Shown here: positions 52,067 through 60,622 of the stretch, piece by piece
Layout: each line of letters starts with the position of its first letter
Position numbering within the stretch: the stretch's first letter is position 1
Source: Verrucomicrobiaceae bacterium
Lineage (GTDB): Bacteria; Verrucomicrobiota; Verrucomicrobiia; Verrucomicrobiales; Verrucomicrobiaceae
Assembly: GCA_015075365.1 (NCBI GenBank)
Contig: JABTUN010000005.1
Location: 248,001-312,000 of the forward strand
Direction of reading: 5' to 3'
DNA: 64,000 nt
Position numbers and translations under genes: made by a program
Notes under the pieces: model-generated
Told to the model about the DNA's origin: nothing
Databases searched by the model: none
The model's input: the letters and a program-made list of their open reading frames with translations, nothing else

Positions 52067-52636
52067 TTGGCCCGCGCTGTCTCCATTGCTTGTTTGTTCG
52101 CGCTTCTCATCGGTGCCTTCGATGGCTTTGCCCAACGCCCGTCCGCGCTCCCACCGGCCCAGCGCGTCGCCGCGCTCATTGATCCGGGGAAACTCGCCAC
52201 CTTGGCGGAGCGCGGGGCGAATCCCCGCGTGCAAAAATACGTGGCGCAGTTGGCGGAGGCCCGCTTCCTGGGGCACGATCCCCTCAAGGTCGCCACGGAC
52301 GCCGTCGCCTTGACCGGCATGAGGGGGGAGGCCGCCGCGCTCACTGTCGAGACCATGCTGCGAAACCTCACCATCGCGGAGCGCCTCGGCTGTCTCGGGC
52401 CCGCCGGGCTGGCGGACATGCGGCGCGGACATTCCCCGACGATCACCCTCGGCCCTTACACCGGCGACGAGCTGTCCGTCGATCACATCATCCCCTTCGC
52501 CGTCGCTCCCACACTGGACAAGATCATCGCCAATCTGGAGCTGATGCCGCTGACGATGAACCGCCGCAAACGCGATGCCATGGGAGCGCGCCAGCAGGCG
52601 CTCGCCCGGCGGTTGCGCAGCGCCGGGTTGTTTTGA
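52067..52636 (+). CDS. Secreted-type HNH nuclease next to the CRISPR array
   Basis: 189 residues from a TTG start at 52067 (another TTG at 52043); no ATG fits, because the frame upstream is repeat-derived. A signal-peptide-like start (ARAVSIACLFALLIGAFDGFAQ) precedes a helical region, and the HNH core is at the C-terminus: DELSVDHIIPFAVAPTLDKI, then ANLELMPLTMNRRKRDAM, with the His of DHIIP, Asn of ANLELMP and Asn/Arg of NRRKRD, as in McrA-type HNH enzymes. The stop is immediately followed by a 32-base spacer-sized segment and CRISPR repeat 1. Decayed 3' ends of the same gene lie at 18361-18480 and 19601-19693. The role is unclear: exported nuclease, or a mobile-element gene. Confidence 0.78.
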   Translation: MARAVSIACLFALLIGAFDGFAQRPSALPPAQRVAALIDPGKLATLAERGANPRVQKYVAQLAEARFLGHDPLKVATDAVALTGMRGEAAALTVETMLRNLTIAERLGCLGPAGLADMRRGHSPTITLGPYTGDELSVDHIIPFAVAPTLDKIIANLELMPLTMNRRKRDAMGARQQALARRLRSAGLF

Positions 52637-52668
52637 GACTACGGCACCGCGACTGCTGGCGGCCATGG

Positions 52669-54551
52669 GTTTTGATCTCGCTTCCACCGGAGCATTGTGG
52701 TAAGGTTCGAGATTCGCTCGCGCCGTGGCTTTGTTCGTTTTGATCTCGCTTCCACCGGAGCATTGTGGTAAGTCCATCAGCTCCTCTCGGAGCAACAGTT
52801 GCTCGTTTTGATCTCGCTCCCACCGGAGCATTGTGGTAAGAGGCGCTGCCCGCGCTGCGCAGGCACATCGCCGTTTTGATCTCGCTCCCACCGGAGCATT
52901 GTGGTAAGGCCGCAACCGCCGCACTTGCGATGATCCACCAGTTTTGATCTCGCTCCCACCGGAGCATTGTGGTAAGATCCTGGGCATCACGAACGAGATG
53001 GTCAACCATTTTTGATAATTGTATGGCACGCGTGCCAGCACCTGCTCCGTTTTGATCTCGCTCCCACCGGAGCATTGTGGTAAGGCGTCCGCGATTTGAT
53101 GCGGATGTTTGACCTGGTTTTGATCTCGCTCCCACCGGAGCATTGTGGTAAGAAGGCCGCAGCTTCAACAGCCTCACGTTCCACGTTTTGATCTCGCTCC
53201 CACCGGAGCATTGTGGTAAGTGGCCTCCGGTGCTGACGGATCTGCGGTATTAGTTTTGATCTCGCTCCCACCGGAGCATTGTGGTAAGCGTGACGCTGAG
53301 AGTCAATGCGCGGAATTCGAGTTTTGATCTCGCTCCCACCGGAGCATTGTGGTAAGACAGCGGCCACCGCGAAAACGCCGCCCGCTGAGTTTTGATCTCG
53401 CTCCCACCGGAGCATTGTGGTAAGGGCACCGCCGCCGTGACCACCCTCACCAGCCAGTTTTGATCTCGCTCCCACCGGAGCATTGTGGTAAGCTTGTGCT
53501 GGATGCTGCCACGCCTGGACTTATGTTTTGATCTCGCTCCCACCGGAGCATTGTGGTAAGCCCCGCTCCACGACCGGCTCCGCATGCACCACGTTTTGAT
53601 CTCGCTCCCACCGGAGCATTGTGGTAAGACGGATGTGGATGCTTTGCCGGAACGGCTGGCGTTTTGATCTCGCTCCCACCGGAGCATTGTGGTAAGACCA
53701 GGTTGTCCATCAGGAGCGTCTCAACCTTGTTTTGATCTCGCTCCCACCGGAGCATTGTGGTAAGAAGGCCGCGCCTTCAACTCCCTGACCTTCCACGTTT
53801 TGATCTCGCTCCCACCGGAGCATTGTGGTAAGGGGCAGGTGCCCATGGCCGTCGCCCCCCAGCAGTTTTGATCTCGCTCCCACCGGAGCATTGTGGTAAG
53901 CCCCGAAACCCAAACCGAAGCCCTTTCCGCCTGTTTTGATCTCGCTCCCACCGGAGCATTGTGGTAAGGTGAAGGTCTCTTTCTCCACGCTGTCATTGCT
54001 GTTTTGATCTCGCTCCCACCGGAGCATTGTGGTAAGTGAGCCCGAACGTGCCGCCGGTGGTGGAAAGTTTTGATCTCGCTCCCACCGGAGCATTGTGGTA
54101 AGGACCGCATCCCCGTCACGCTGGAGCACCAGCTGTTTTGATCTCGCTCCCACCGGAGCATTGTGGTAAGGGGGTGAATCCCGATGATGTGAGCGTGGTC
54201 ATGTTTTGATCTCGCTCCCACCGGGCATTGTGGTAAGGCATTCACCGCTCCTCGGTAGGTGTTTTGATCTCGCTCCAAAGGGCATTCAAAGCCTGGTCCT
54301 GCGCCACCGGCCTGACGGATCTCGTTTTTGATCTCGCCCCACCGGAGCACATGACCATCGACACGCCACCGCCTGACACCGTTTTGATCTCGCTCCCACC
54401 GGAGCATTGTGGTAAGGACCGACCTCCCCCCCCTCCCGCCCCCCACCGTTTTGATCTCGCTCCCACCGGAGCATTGTGGTAAGTGGTGATTGCTGGCCTG
54501 AGCGTCATGCTCATTGTTTTGATCTCGCTCCCACCGGAGCATTGTGGTAAG
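52669..54551 (+). CRISPR. CRISPR array, 29 recognisable repeats
   Basis: Repeats are 36 bp (start GTTTTGATCTCGCTCCCACC, end ATTGTGGTAAG) and spacers mostly 32 bp (period 68). Starts: 52669, 52737, 52805, 52873, 52941, 53009 (only 8 bases left), 53049, then every 68 to 54001, 54067, 54135, 54203 (one base lost), 54261 and 54324 (degenerate), 54381, 54448, 54516. Repeats 1 and 2 share a C-to-T change (CGCTTCC). Reading from GTTTT (plus strand) agrees with the type II crRNA convention; the TG-G-TAAG end resembles repeat-embedded promoters of type II-C arrays. A further 32-base spacer-like segment (52637-52668) precedes repeat 1. Spacers at 53153 and 53765 are related. Confidence 0.98.
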
Positions 54552-54557
54552 CGCTCC

Positions 54558-54590
54558 TCCCCAGTTCCTTCATGGTGAAGGAACTGGGGA
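54558..54590 (-). terminator. 15-bp perfect hairpin at the cas2 stop
   Basis: TCCCCAGTTCCTTCA (54558-54572) and TGAAGGAACTGGGGA (54576-54590) form a perfect stem with a 3-base loop spanning the cas2 stop. No T-run follows on the minus strand; it may end the cas transcript with help, or mark the boundary between the operon and the array. Confidence 0.6.
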
Positions 54591-54887
54591 ATCCCAAAAA
54601 ACCACGAACGGTTTGAAGGGCGGGGGCTTCTTTTCGGTTTCATCCTGGGCACAAAGCAGCAGTTGGGCATCCCACACCGCCTTTTCCATCGGGAAAAGCC
54701 GCACATCCCCTTCCACGTTGAGCGCCACTCGCTTCATGTAGCGGATCACCCGGTCACACTCATGCGGCTCCCCCTCGAAGACGTAGATGCTGTACTGCAC
54801 GCGGATGCCGCCCAGCCGCTCGAACTCCACCCGCATGAGTGTCTGGTGCTTCGTCTCCGGCAGGTCATAGGCGAGCATTACGAGCAT
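54570..54887 (-). CDS. cas2: CRISPR-associated Cas2
   Basis: 105 residues. The Cas2 ferredoxin-like fold shows MLAYDLPETKHQTLMRVEFERLGGIRVQYSIYVFEGEPHE, with the first-strand Asp (YDLPE), and later DVRLFPMEKAVWDAQL. It acts with Cas1 in spacer acquisition as a structural dimer. It starts 48 bases after cas1 (a short hairpin GCGGGCA/TGCCCGC lies between at 54905-54922) and ends 18 bases from the last repeat. Confidence 0.95.
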   Translation of the reverse strand: MLVMLAYDLPETKHQTLMRVEFERLGGIRVQYSIYVFEGEPHECDRVIRYMKRVALNVEGDVRLFPMEKAVWDAQLLLCAQDETEKKPPPFKPFVVFWDSPVPSP

Positions 54888-54935
54888 AACATCAGGAGAG
54901 GAGCGCGGGCACTCCTGCCCGCTGATGGGAGCCTT

Positions 54936-55832
54936 TCACACACAGGCATCACGCGGTTGCAGGGCAAAGGGCTCAAAGGCTTTCTTCCCGTCGAGAGCCT
55001 GCACAAAGGACTCCACCACCAGCCGGATGATGCTGCGCAGTCGGAAACGATGGCCGCGGTAGGTCAGCGTTTCCTCCATCATCTCCGCGTAGCGCCCGGC
55101 CATCTTCTTCTTGTCGTGCATCTCATCCAGATGGCGGATAACCGTCAGCTCCACACAGCAGCGGAAGGGTTCCACCAGATCACAGACGAGGGACGGGCGG
55201 CTGCGCCGCAATTTGTGGACAATGCCCACGCCCGGCTCCAGCCCGGAGGCCACGCACTGCCATTCCAGCGCATGGTAAAGGAAGCCATAACCGTAGTTCA
55301 GCGCCGCATTGAGAGGATGCTCGGCCTTGCGCTTTTCCCTGGCAAAGAGGTCCGTGCTGGCCGCCTTGAAGTACCGCGCCCAAAAGAACCGCGCGTACTT
55401 GGCCTCCAGCCGCAGGATGCGGGAGAAGGAATTGTCCTTCAACTTCGGCAGCGGTCCCAGCAGCGGATCAAATACCCGCAGCATGAGGTGCTGGTTCTCG
55501 ATCTTCTGCCATAGAATGTCCGAGGCCAGTTGCGTGGCCCGCCGCTCCGGCAGGCGGCACACTTTGAACTGCGCTGTTGGGTTCACATAACGGCAGCGCG
55601 GTATTATGCTGGCCGTCATCCACTTCTTCGCCCGCCCATCCCACCGGGCAAAGACCACGGGACATTGGGACGCCAGCGCTTCCAGGGCGCTCTGGCTCCA
55701 GCGCGCCTTGGTCGAGAAGCACTGCACACTCCCCAGCACGTCGAGGGCAATCTTCCTTCCACCGGAGATCAGCTTCCCCTGCTGGGTCTGCACGTCCGCT
55801 TCATCCTCCAGCAGTATCAGGTGGTGGATCAT
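54936..55832 (-). CDS. cas1: CRISPR integrase Cas1
   Basis: 298 residues from the ATG at 55832, which begins MIHHLILLEDEADV as in type II Cas1 and overlaps the last 32 bases of cas9 (coupled translation). Active-site acid and histidine: ILRLEAKYARFFWARYFKA (Glu), GLEPGVGIVHKLRRSRPSLVCDLVEPFR (His and Asp/Glu). The Cas1 helical NYGYGFLYHALEW segment is present. It integrates new spacers with Cas2. Confidence 0.96.
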   Translation of the reverse strand: MIHHLILLEDEADVQTQQGKLISGGRKIALDVLGSVQCFSTKARWSQSALEALASQCPVVFARWDGRAKKWMTASIIPRCRYVNPTAQFKVCRLPERRATQLASDILWQKIENQHLMLRVFDPLLGPLPKLKDNSFSRILRLEAKYARFFWARYFKAASTDLFAREKRKAEHPLNAALNYGYGFLYHALEWQCVASGLEPGVGIVHKLRRSRPSLVCDLVEPFRCCVELTVIRHLDEMHDKKKMAGRYAEMMEETLTYRGHRFRLRSIIRLVVESFVQALDGKKAFEPFALQPRDACV

Positions 55833-58800
55833 CCATCGTGGGAAGATGCAGGTTGTTGTCAGGTTTAGCTGTCTTCTTGCTGGCAGCTCTTGTTCCAGAT
55901 TTCTTGTCTGGCTTTGGATCGGCTTCAATAATCTTCCAGCCCGCAGTCTGCACACGCTGCGTCTGATTGAGTTCGATCAGATAAGCCAGGTCAGGAGGAG
56001 ACTTGGGACGGAGCAACCAAATCTCTGCGATCAGCTTCTCCCTAGCAGAACGACGATCTGTTTTGTCCTTCTCGGGGGCCTTGGGTTCTTTGTATTCGGC
56101 CAGCTTGAGCTCCACCTCACCATCCTTGTATCCCAGAGAAGCCACCCGATACCACCACCAGCCGTGCGTGGCTGCCTCACCACGTTTGGCAAAATTCTCA
56201 CGCACACCAATCGGCACACGCAGCAGTTGCCCTTTGACCAAGGTTCCTACAAGCACCGCATCAGATGGCGGCACATCTTCAGGCGCGGGCTGCCACGCTT
56301 TCCCGTGCAGCTTGGCGTAATTATGCAGGTTCCTCGGCGGTGGCAGTTTGAGCCGCCAGTATTTGCGTTCAATCACTTTGCCAGTGGCGTCTTTCACAAC
56401 ACGCTCATACAACTTGAACGAGCGGCATGCCTCGTTCGTGGTCTTGACTCCAATGGCTGCCTTCTGCTCCAGCCTGCTCTCACGATTATGATGAGGAATG
56501 TAGGACGCAGGGGCCTTGCGGTCTTGAATCATGGCTACCCGCCGCACCGGCTGCCCCGGATGCCCTTCCTTGAAGGAAGGCAAGCGCAGTTCTGCCAAAC
56601 TCGCGCGAGCAGAAAGCCAGCCTTGCCGGGTGCTCTCGCTCAATCGTCCGTCATCGGACAATTCAGCTTTTGAGAATTTGCCTGCCAGAAGCAATGCGCC
56701 AATCGCAGCAGCGGAAACCTTCCTTTCATCAGGCATTTCGCCAGTCTTCTTATCCTTCCACCATTCAGGCAGCGCAGCTCTTACCTCCGGTGTCATCACG
56801 CTGTTGTGCTCCAAGAACTGCTCCAATTCGGTGAGAGTGAACCGCTCCGGGTTCCTCTCATTCCACCATGCGTGCAGGTACTTCAATCCTGTGGACTCCT
56901 CGCCATCGTGTGTGAACGCCTTGGGCGGCATACCCGCATCCTTCAAAAGCTGGATGACCTTTGTCTCGGTCATTTTAGCCTTCGCCGTGTATTTGCTCAA
57001 CGATTCGCGGCTCCAATGACGGCCCTTGTCATCCGCCCTGGATTGAATGGTTTCCTGTGTCCTCGGCTGCTTTGAGTTGCGCTGGCGCGGACTCACCACC
57101 AGACACTCATCCTGTTGTTGTTTGTTCAAGGCGTCCAAATCCGGGCCAAGGCCGGGCAACGGCTTTAACACCGGCGTTCCTGTCTCCTCATCCTCCGTCA
57201 CCCGGAAGATGCCGCCACAGAAGGTATTGTTCATGCCAGCACCCGGCGGGATGTGGGAAAGAATCAAGGCATCCCAGAGATGATGCCGCTGGCACAGGCG
57301 CTCCTTCACCCAGTCGGTGCGCGTTCCAAACTTCACCTCGCGCCAGTAATCCGGGAAGGTTTCCTTCGGAGACCAGACCTCAGCACAGGCATGCGTCATG
57401 CCGCCGACAGGAGTGCCGATGCGCTGCCATGTCTCCTGCTGGATCGCCGCCTCGCACCGGGTGGGGTCTTCGATCTCCGCCGCCGCACGGTGGCGGATCC
57501 CCAGCCAGTTGACGATCTCGGTTTTAAGCTGCCGAGCCAGCTGCGCCATGCGTGTCATGTTTTGGAAGTCTGGCACGCCCGTCTGATCCCACTCAAAGAT
57601 GCCGCGCTTGCCTTTGCCCCAGCGGAAGCCGGACAAGCGGGTCTTCATCTCCGGCCACGGCAGGAAGGTCACGCCGTCAATGGTGCGTCCGGCGATCTCG
57701 AAAGGGGTCTGGTTCCCCTTGGCCGCATTGATGGTCCGCAGCGTGATGCAGAGGTTGTCCATGACGGTCAAACCGCCGCGCTGCTGTGGGTAGATGTGCT
57801 CCACTTCGAGTTCAGCACTGTGCGGCGTCATTCCTTCTAGAACTCTTCCGGTGTAAGGGCAGACCAGTTTTTCCTCCGCGTTCACCTGCTGGTCGAACAG
57901 CAGCGCTTTCTTTTTCAATCCATCTGATGCTCCCGAAGGCACGCCGTAATGCTCAAAGATATCATCCTTCGCTTGGCGTTTGGCTTTCGCAGCTTTTTGA
58001 AGCTCCAACTTGTCGTCCAGGTTGCGCGGCATGTCCCCAACGACTTCGATCACGACATAATCCGGCAGACCGTCTTCGCGGTTCATCTGCTCCCTCACAG
58101 ACACCGGCCTGCCATGCGCATCCTTAAGCTGCCCGGCAAACAACCGGCGCAGGATGCCATGCTCCTGCGGGCGACCATCCGCCAAAGCACACCCCCAGCG
58201 GGAGCGGTCTTCGCCACGTCGCCTGCATGCCTCGCTGTCACGCGTGTCTTTGCTGTTGCCATCCTGATCATATTGTGAGCGCGCACCCAGCAGGAACTCC
58301 ACCTGCGGATACAAACCCCAGTTGGAAACATTGTTCACCCGCCACTGATAATAGCCGAGTCCACGCAGGCGGTCTTTGACACACTCTGCCTCAAAATTTG
58401 TGTCTTGAAGCGTTGCGACGGCATGAAGGATCGCAGCAGACTCCGCCGAGAGGGATGCTTTGGCAGCAAAGTCTGACTGCGGCGCGCACAACAAGTCCTT
58501 GAGCTGCTCGAAGTAGTCCTTGTTGTGCGATTCGTTGTCTTTCGCCAGGCGCACACCGGCCGTCTCAATCCAGCGTTTCTTGAGCTGAGCTGCCGTGACT
58601 TTGGGCCGGGCTGTCTTGGCGGACATGGCAGCTTCGTCCTCCTCCAAAAATGCCAAGGCCCATTGAATCAGAGCCGGGCCAGCATAATGCCGCTGAAAAT
58701 TGGCCGCCACAAAGGTGCGCTCCGCGAGGAATTGCAGCAGCATGAACCGGCGGATGCGCAGATCGCGCCTGTGTGAGCGGGTCATCACCGGCTCGATGGG

Positions 58801-59844
58801 ATGGCCTGACTTGCTCAAAGCCTCCGCATAAGGGCATTTGCCGGCCTTCCGCTCCCACAACTCTTCGGCTTTCTTCCGGGTGCGCCGGTGGTAGTCCATG
58901 ATGCAGCCCGGATCAGTCATTGTCTTGCCTTTGCCCACGCGCTCGGTGAGCAGCCAGTTTCCTTCTGGATCACGGCGGCCCAGGAGGCGCAGCATCGCAG
59001 CCTCAAGCTTCTCCGCGGGAATCATCCCTTTGTGCCTTGGATGATTCAAAATGGCATGGGCATGCAGCTTCAGGAGCTCACGGGGAAAGTTATGCCGTCT
59101 TCCCGAGACACGCAGATTTGGATGCCCTTTCTCCTTGCAATGCTCCCGCAGCATTTTCTCCACCGGATTGTCTTTATAACGTTCTACCGCGCCGTCCATG
59201 GCACGGGACAACGTGTTGAACTTGTCTTCAGAAAAGATGTCCGGCATGTCACGTATCTCGCGCCGCAGTTCATCCGCATACTCCTGGCTGATGGGGGTCT
59301 TTCGCAGCCAGTCGAGGATGTCCGCATACTTCCACTCATCACCCCACGGATGTGATCCCTCCTCCGTTTGGTGGTAATCAAAACCGCGATGTTTGACAAT
59401 ATGCCGCAGACACACTGCCACGCACTCAGCAGAGCCAACGCCCGTAGTGACGGCGCGCAACCGGTGATCAAAGACACGGTTTGCTTCACGAGCGGGCTCT
59501 TCGTCATGCCGGTTTTGATCTCTCCAAAGCTTGTCCGCCTGCTCCTGCGTCAGCAGCCCAAACTCCACGCACCACTTTTTGAATTGAATATCACGTGCCT
59601 TGCGGCTGGAACGCGTCCGCCTGCCGCCACGCTTTAACCGCCGGTCTTTGAGTGGCGACGCTGTTGGCAAAGACACTTCAAACGTTTGCGCCCACAACGG
59701 CTGCGGCCCTTTGCGCAAGGCCAATCCAATCCCTTCAATCCCGATGTCTATCGCCAGCACCGTTGCCGACTGATAAAAGGGATGCGCGGCATTCCATGTT
59801 TGCTCACCCGCGTTTGGGGCAGTTTTGAGGATGTAATCTTTCAT
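55801..59844 (-). CDS. cas9: Cas9 RNA-guided nuclease (type II-C-like, diverged RuvC-I)
   Basis: 1347 residues from the ATG at 59844. RuvC-I: TVLAIDIGIEGIGLALRKG (Asp33), where the usual S-I-G is G-I-G. An Arg-rich bridge helix follows (KDRRLKRGGRRTRSSRKARD). RuvC-II: DYVVIEVVGDMPR (Glu600). HNH: ELEVEHIYPQQRGGLTVMDN (His683) then NAAKGNQTPFE. RuvC-III: QRHHLWDALILSHIPPG (His855, Asp858). All catalytic residues are present. About 490 residues follow RuvC-III, long for type II-C. The gene order cas9-cas1-cas2 without csn2 or cas4 points to II-C. A TTG start further upstream would read through the proposed tracrRNA and is not preferred. Confidence 0.95.
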   Translation of the reverse strand: MKDYILKTAPNAGEQTWNAAHPFYQSATVLAIDIGIEGIGLALRKGPQPLWAQTFEVSLPTASPLKDRRLKRGGRRTRSSRKARDIQFKKWCVEFGLLTQEQADKLWRDQNRHDEEPAREANRVFDHRLRAVTTGVGSAECVAVCLRHIVKHRGFDYHQTEEGSHPWGDEWKYADILDWLRKTPISQEYADELRREIRDMPDIFSEDKFNTLSRAMDGAVERYKDNPVEKMLREHCKEKGHPNLRVSGRRHNFPRELLKLHAHAILNHPRHKGMIPAEKLEAAMLRLLGRRDPEGNWLLTERVGKGKTMTDPGCIMDYHRRTRKKAEELWERKAGKCPYAEALSKSGHPIEPVMTRSHRRDLRIRRFMLLQFLAERTFVAANFQRHYAGPALIQWALAFLEEDEAAMSAKTARPKVTAAQLKKRWIETAGVRLAKDNESHNKDYFEQLKDLLCAPQSDFAAKASLSAESAAILHAVATLQDTNFEAECVKDRLRGLGYYQWRVNNVSNWGLYPQVEFLLGARSQYDQDGNSKDTRDSEACRRRGEDRSRWGCALADGRPQEHGILRRLFAGQLKDAHGRPVSVREQMNREDGLPDYVVIEVVGDMPRNLDDKLELQKAAKAKRQAKDDIFEHYGVPSGASDGLKKKALLFDQQVNAEEKLVCPYTGRVLEGMTPHSAELEVEHIYPQQRGGLTVMDNLCITLRTINAAKGNQTPFEIAGRTIDGVTFLPWPEMKTRLSGFRWGKGKRGIFEWDQTGVPDFQNMTRMAQLARQLKTEIVNWLGIRHRAAAEIEDPTRCEAAIQQETWQRIGTPVGGMTHACAEVWSPKETFPDYWREVKFGTRTDWVKERLCQRHHLWDALILSHIPPGAGMNNTFCGGIFRVTEDEETGTPVLKPLPGLGPDLDALNKQQQDECLVVSPRQRNSKQPRTQETIQSRADDKGRHWSRESLSKYTAKAKMTETKVIQLLKDAGMPPKAFTHDGEESTGLKYLHAWWNERNPERFTLTELEQFLEHNSVMTPEVRAALPEWWKDKKTGEMPDERKVSAAAIGALLLAGKFSKAELSDDGRLSESTRQGWLSARASLAELRLPSFKEGHPGQPVRRVAMIQDRKAPASYIPHHNRESRLEQKAAIGVKTTNEACRSFKLYERVVKDATGKVIERKYWRLKLPPPRNLHNYAKLHGKAWQPAPEDVPPSDAVLVGTLVKGQLLRVPIGVRENFAKRGEAATHGWWWYRVASLGYKDGEVELKLAEYKEPKAPEKDKTDRRSAREKLIAEIWLLRPKSPPDLAYLIELNQTQRVQTAGWKIIEADPKPDKKSGTRAASKKTAKPDNNLHLPTMDDPPPDTAGG

Positions 59845-59865
59845 CTTGATTGGATCAGGGTTTGA

Positions 59866-59990
59866 AACAGTATTCAAATGCCGCAAGGCAGATCAAAACC
59901 TGTGGAATGGTTGGCCGGAGAGCCAGAGCCGAAAGGCCCCACAACTCCGGCAATTTTGATCCTGATGTCTTGCCAAGAGTGGCAGATTTT
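59866..59990 (+). ncRNA. Putative tracrRNA
   Basis: Bases 59890-59899 (AGATCAAAAC) pair perfectly with the first ten of the CRISPR repeat (GTTTTGATCT), and upstream AATGC (59877-59881) pairs with the GCATT of the repeat, giving a lower stem, bulge and upper stem. Downstream are a branched structure closed by TGTGG (59901-59905)/CCACA (59939-59943) with inner hairpins TGGC...GCCA and GCC-GAAA-GGC, and an end hairpin TGCCA-AGAG-TGGCA followed by GATTTT (59971-59990). This is the expected order of a tracrRNA. It runs divergent from cas9. Exact ends and promoter are not known. Confidence 0.62.
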
Positions 59991-60051
59991 GAGCACAAAC
60001 CGCCGAGCCGATGCTTCCCTTGCCCAGATCAAATGCCCAGATGGTGCTCAT
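59893..60051 (-). pseudogene. Relic N-terminus of a second cas9
   Basis: An ATG at 60051 begins MSTIWAFDLGKGSIGSAVC, a textbook Cas9 RuvC-I motif (F-D-x-G-x-x-S-I-G-x-A-V), closer to consensus than that of the intact cas9 nearby. After about 18 codons the similarity ends and the frame runs into the tracrRNA region, stopping at 59893. It is therefore the 5' end of another cas9, lost by deletion or replacement. Confidence 0.75.
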
Positions 60052-60109
60052 AAGGAGGGGATTGTGCCGAAAAGCAGCGGGGATGACAAGGAAAGTTTGC
60101 AGGGCGGCT

Positions 60110-60500
60110 GCGCTACGAGACGCGGAGTGGAGGAGACAAGGAGAAGAGGAGCCGAAATCGCAACCTCTGACTTCTGACCTCTGACCTCCGTCCTCTTTGG
60201 CCCTTTTTTTTCTCTCTTTCGGCCAACCCAGGGGAACGTTCAACGCGGAACATTCAACGACGGAACGGGCTCAAGCCCGAACGACGAACGTGCTCCGCGC
60301 TCTGCTCCCTTTCGGTTCGTCGGACGCGGCGCAGCGCGTCCCTACCCACCTCTCACGTCTGACTTCTAACTTCTGACCTCTGACCGCTGGCCCTCCGTCC
60401 TCTTTTGCCCTTTTTTCTCTCTTTCGGCCAATCGGAATCCCGTTCGTCAGACGCGGCGCAGCGCGTCCCTACCGTCTGCTCTCTTTCGGTTTGCCGGACG
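60110..60500. repeat. Mosaic intergenic repeat block 5
   Basis: GTGGAGGAGACAAGGAG, CTCTGACTTCTGACCTC, TTTCTCTCTTTCGGCCAACC, AACGTTCAACGCGGAACATTC, GCTCAAGCCCGAACGACGAAC and the GC-rich module GTCGGACGCGGCGCAGCGCG (about 60318; GTCAGACGC variant at 60446) follow one another in the opposite orientation to block 1. No gene seen. Confidence 0.85.
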
Positions 60501-60571
60501 CGGCTGTTTTTTTGCAATCCGGCGGATTTCAGGCTTGTCAGGCCGTGCTTTTTTTGGTTTTTCTTTGGCAG

Positions 60572-60589
60572 GGAGGCTAATTAGCCTCC
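60572..60589. promoter_or_regulatory. 18-bp perfect palindrome upstream of the XRE gene
   Basis: GGAGGCTAATTAGCCTCC is a perfect inverted repeat 33 bases before the ATG of the helix-turn-helix gene. Position and symmetry fit an operator for autoregulation. A run of T/A just left (TTTTTTTGGTTTTTC) may be the promoter. Confidence 0.6.
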
Positions 60590-60622
60590 GCCAGGGTGCC
60601 TGTTTTTCAACCTGCTCACGCC

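Noticed and set aside
52705..52736. A GGTTCGAGATTC string resembling a tRNA T-loop
   Set aside because: It is CRISPR spacer 1 with a repeat on either side, and no cloverleaf can be formed.
52524..54706. Long open frames on the minus strand through the CRISPR array
   Set aside because: They consist of repeat translations (LTTMLRWERDQN and NAPVGARSK patterns) interrupted by spacers; array DNA, not genes.
54570..59844. A fourth cas gene (csn2 or cas4) for type II-A/II-B
   Set aside because: The cas9-cas1-cas2 genes are contiguous with no space for another gene, and neither flank encodes one.
59845..59886. TTG start giving Cas9 14 more residues
   Set aside because: The extension reads through the inverted repeat and proposed anti-repeat, and an ATG stands at 59844.
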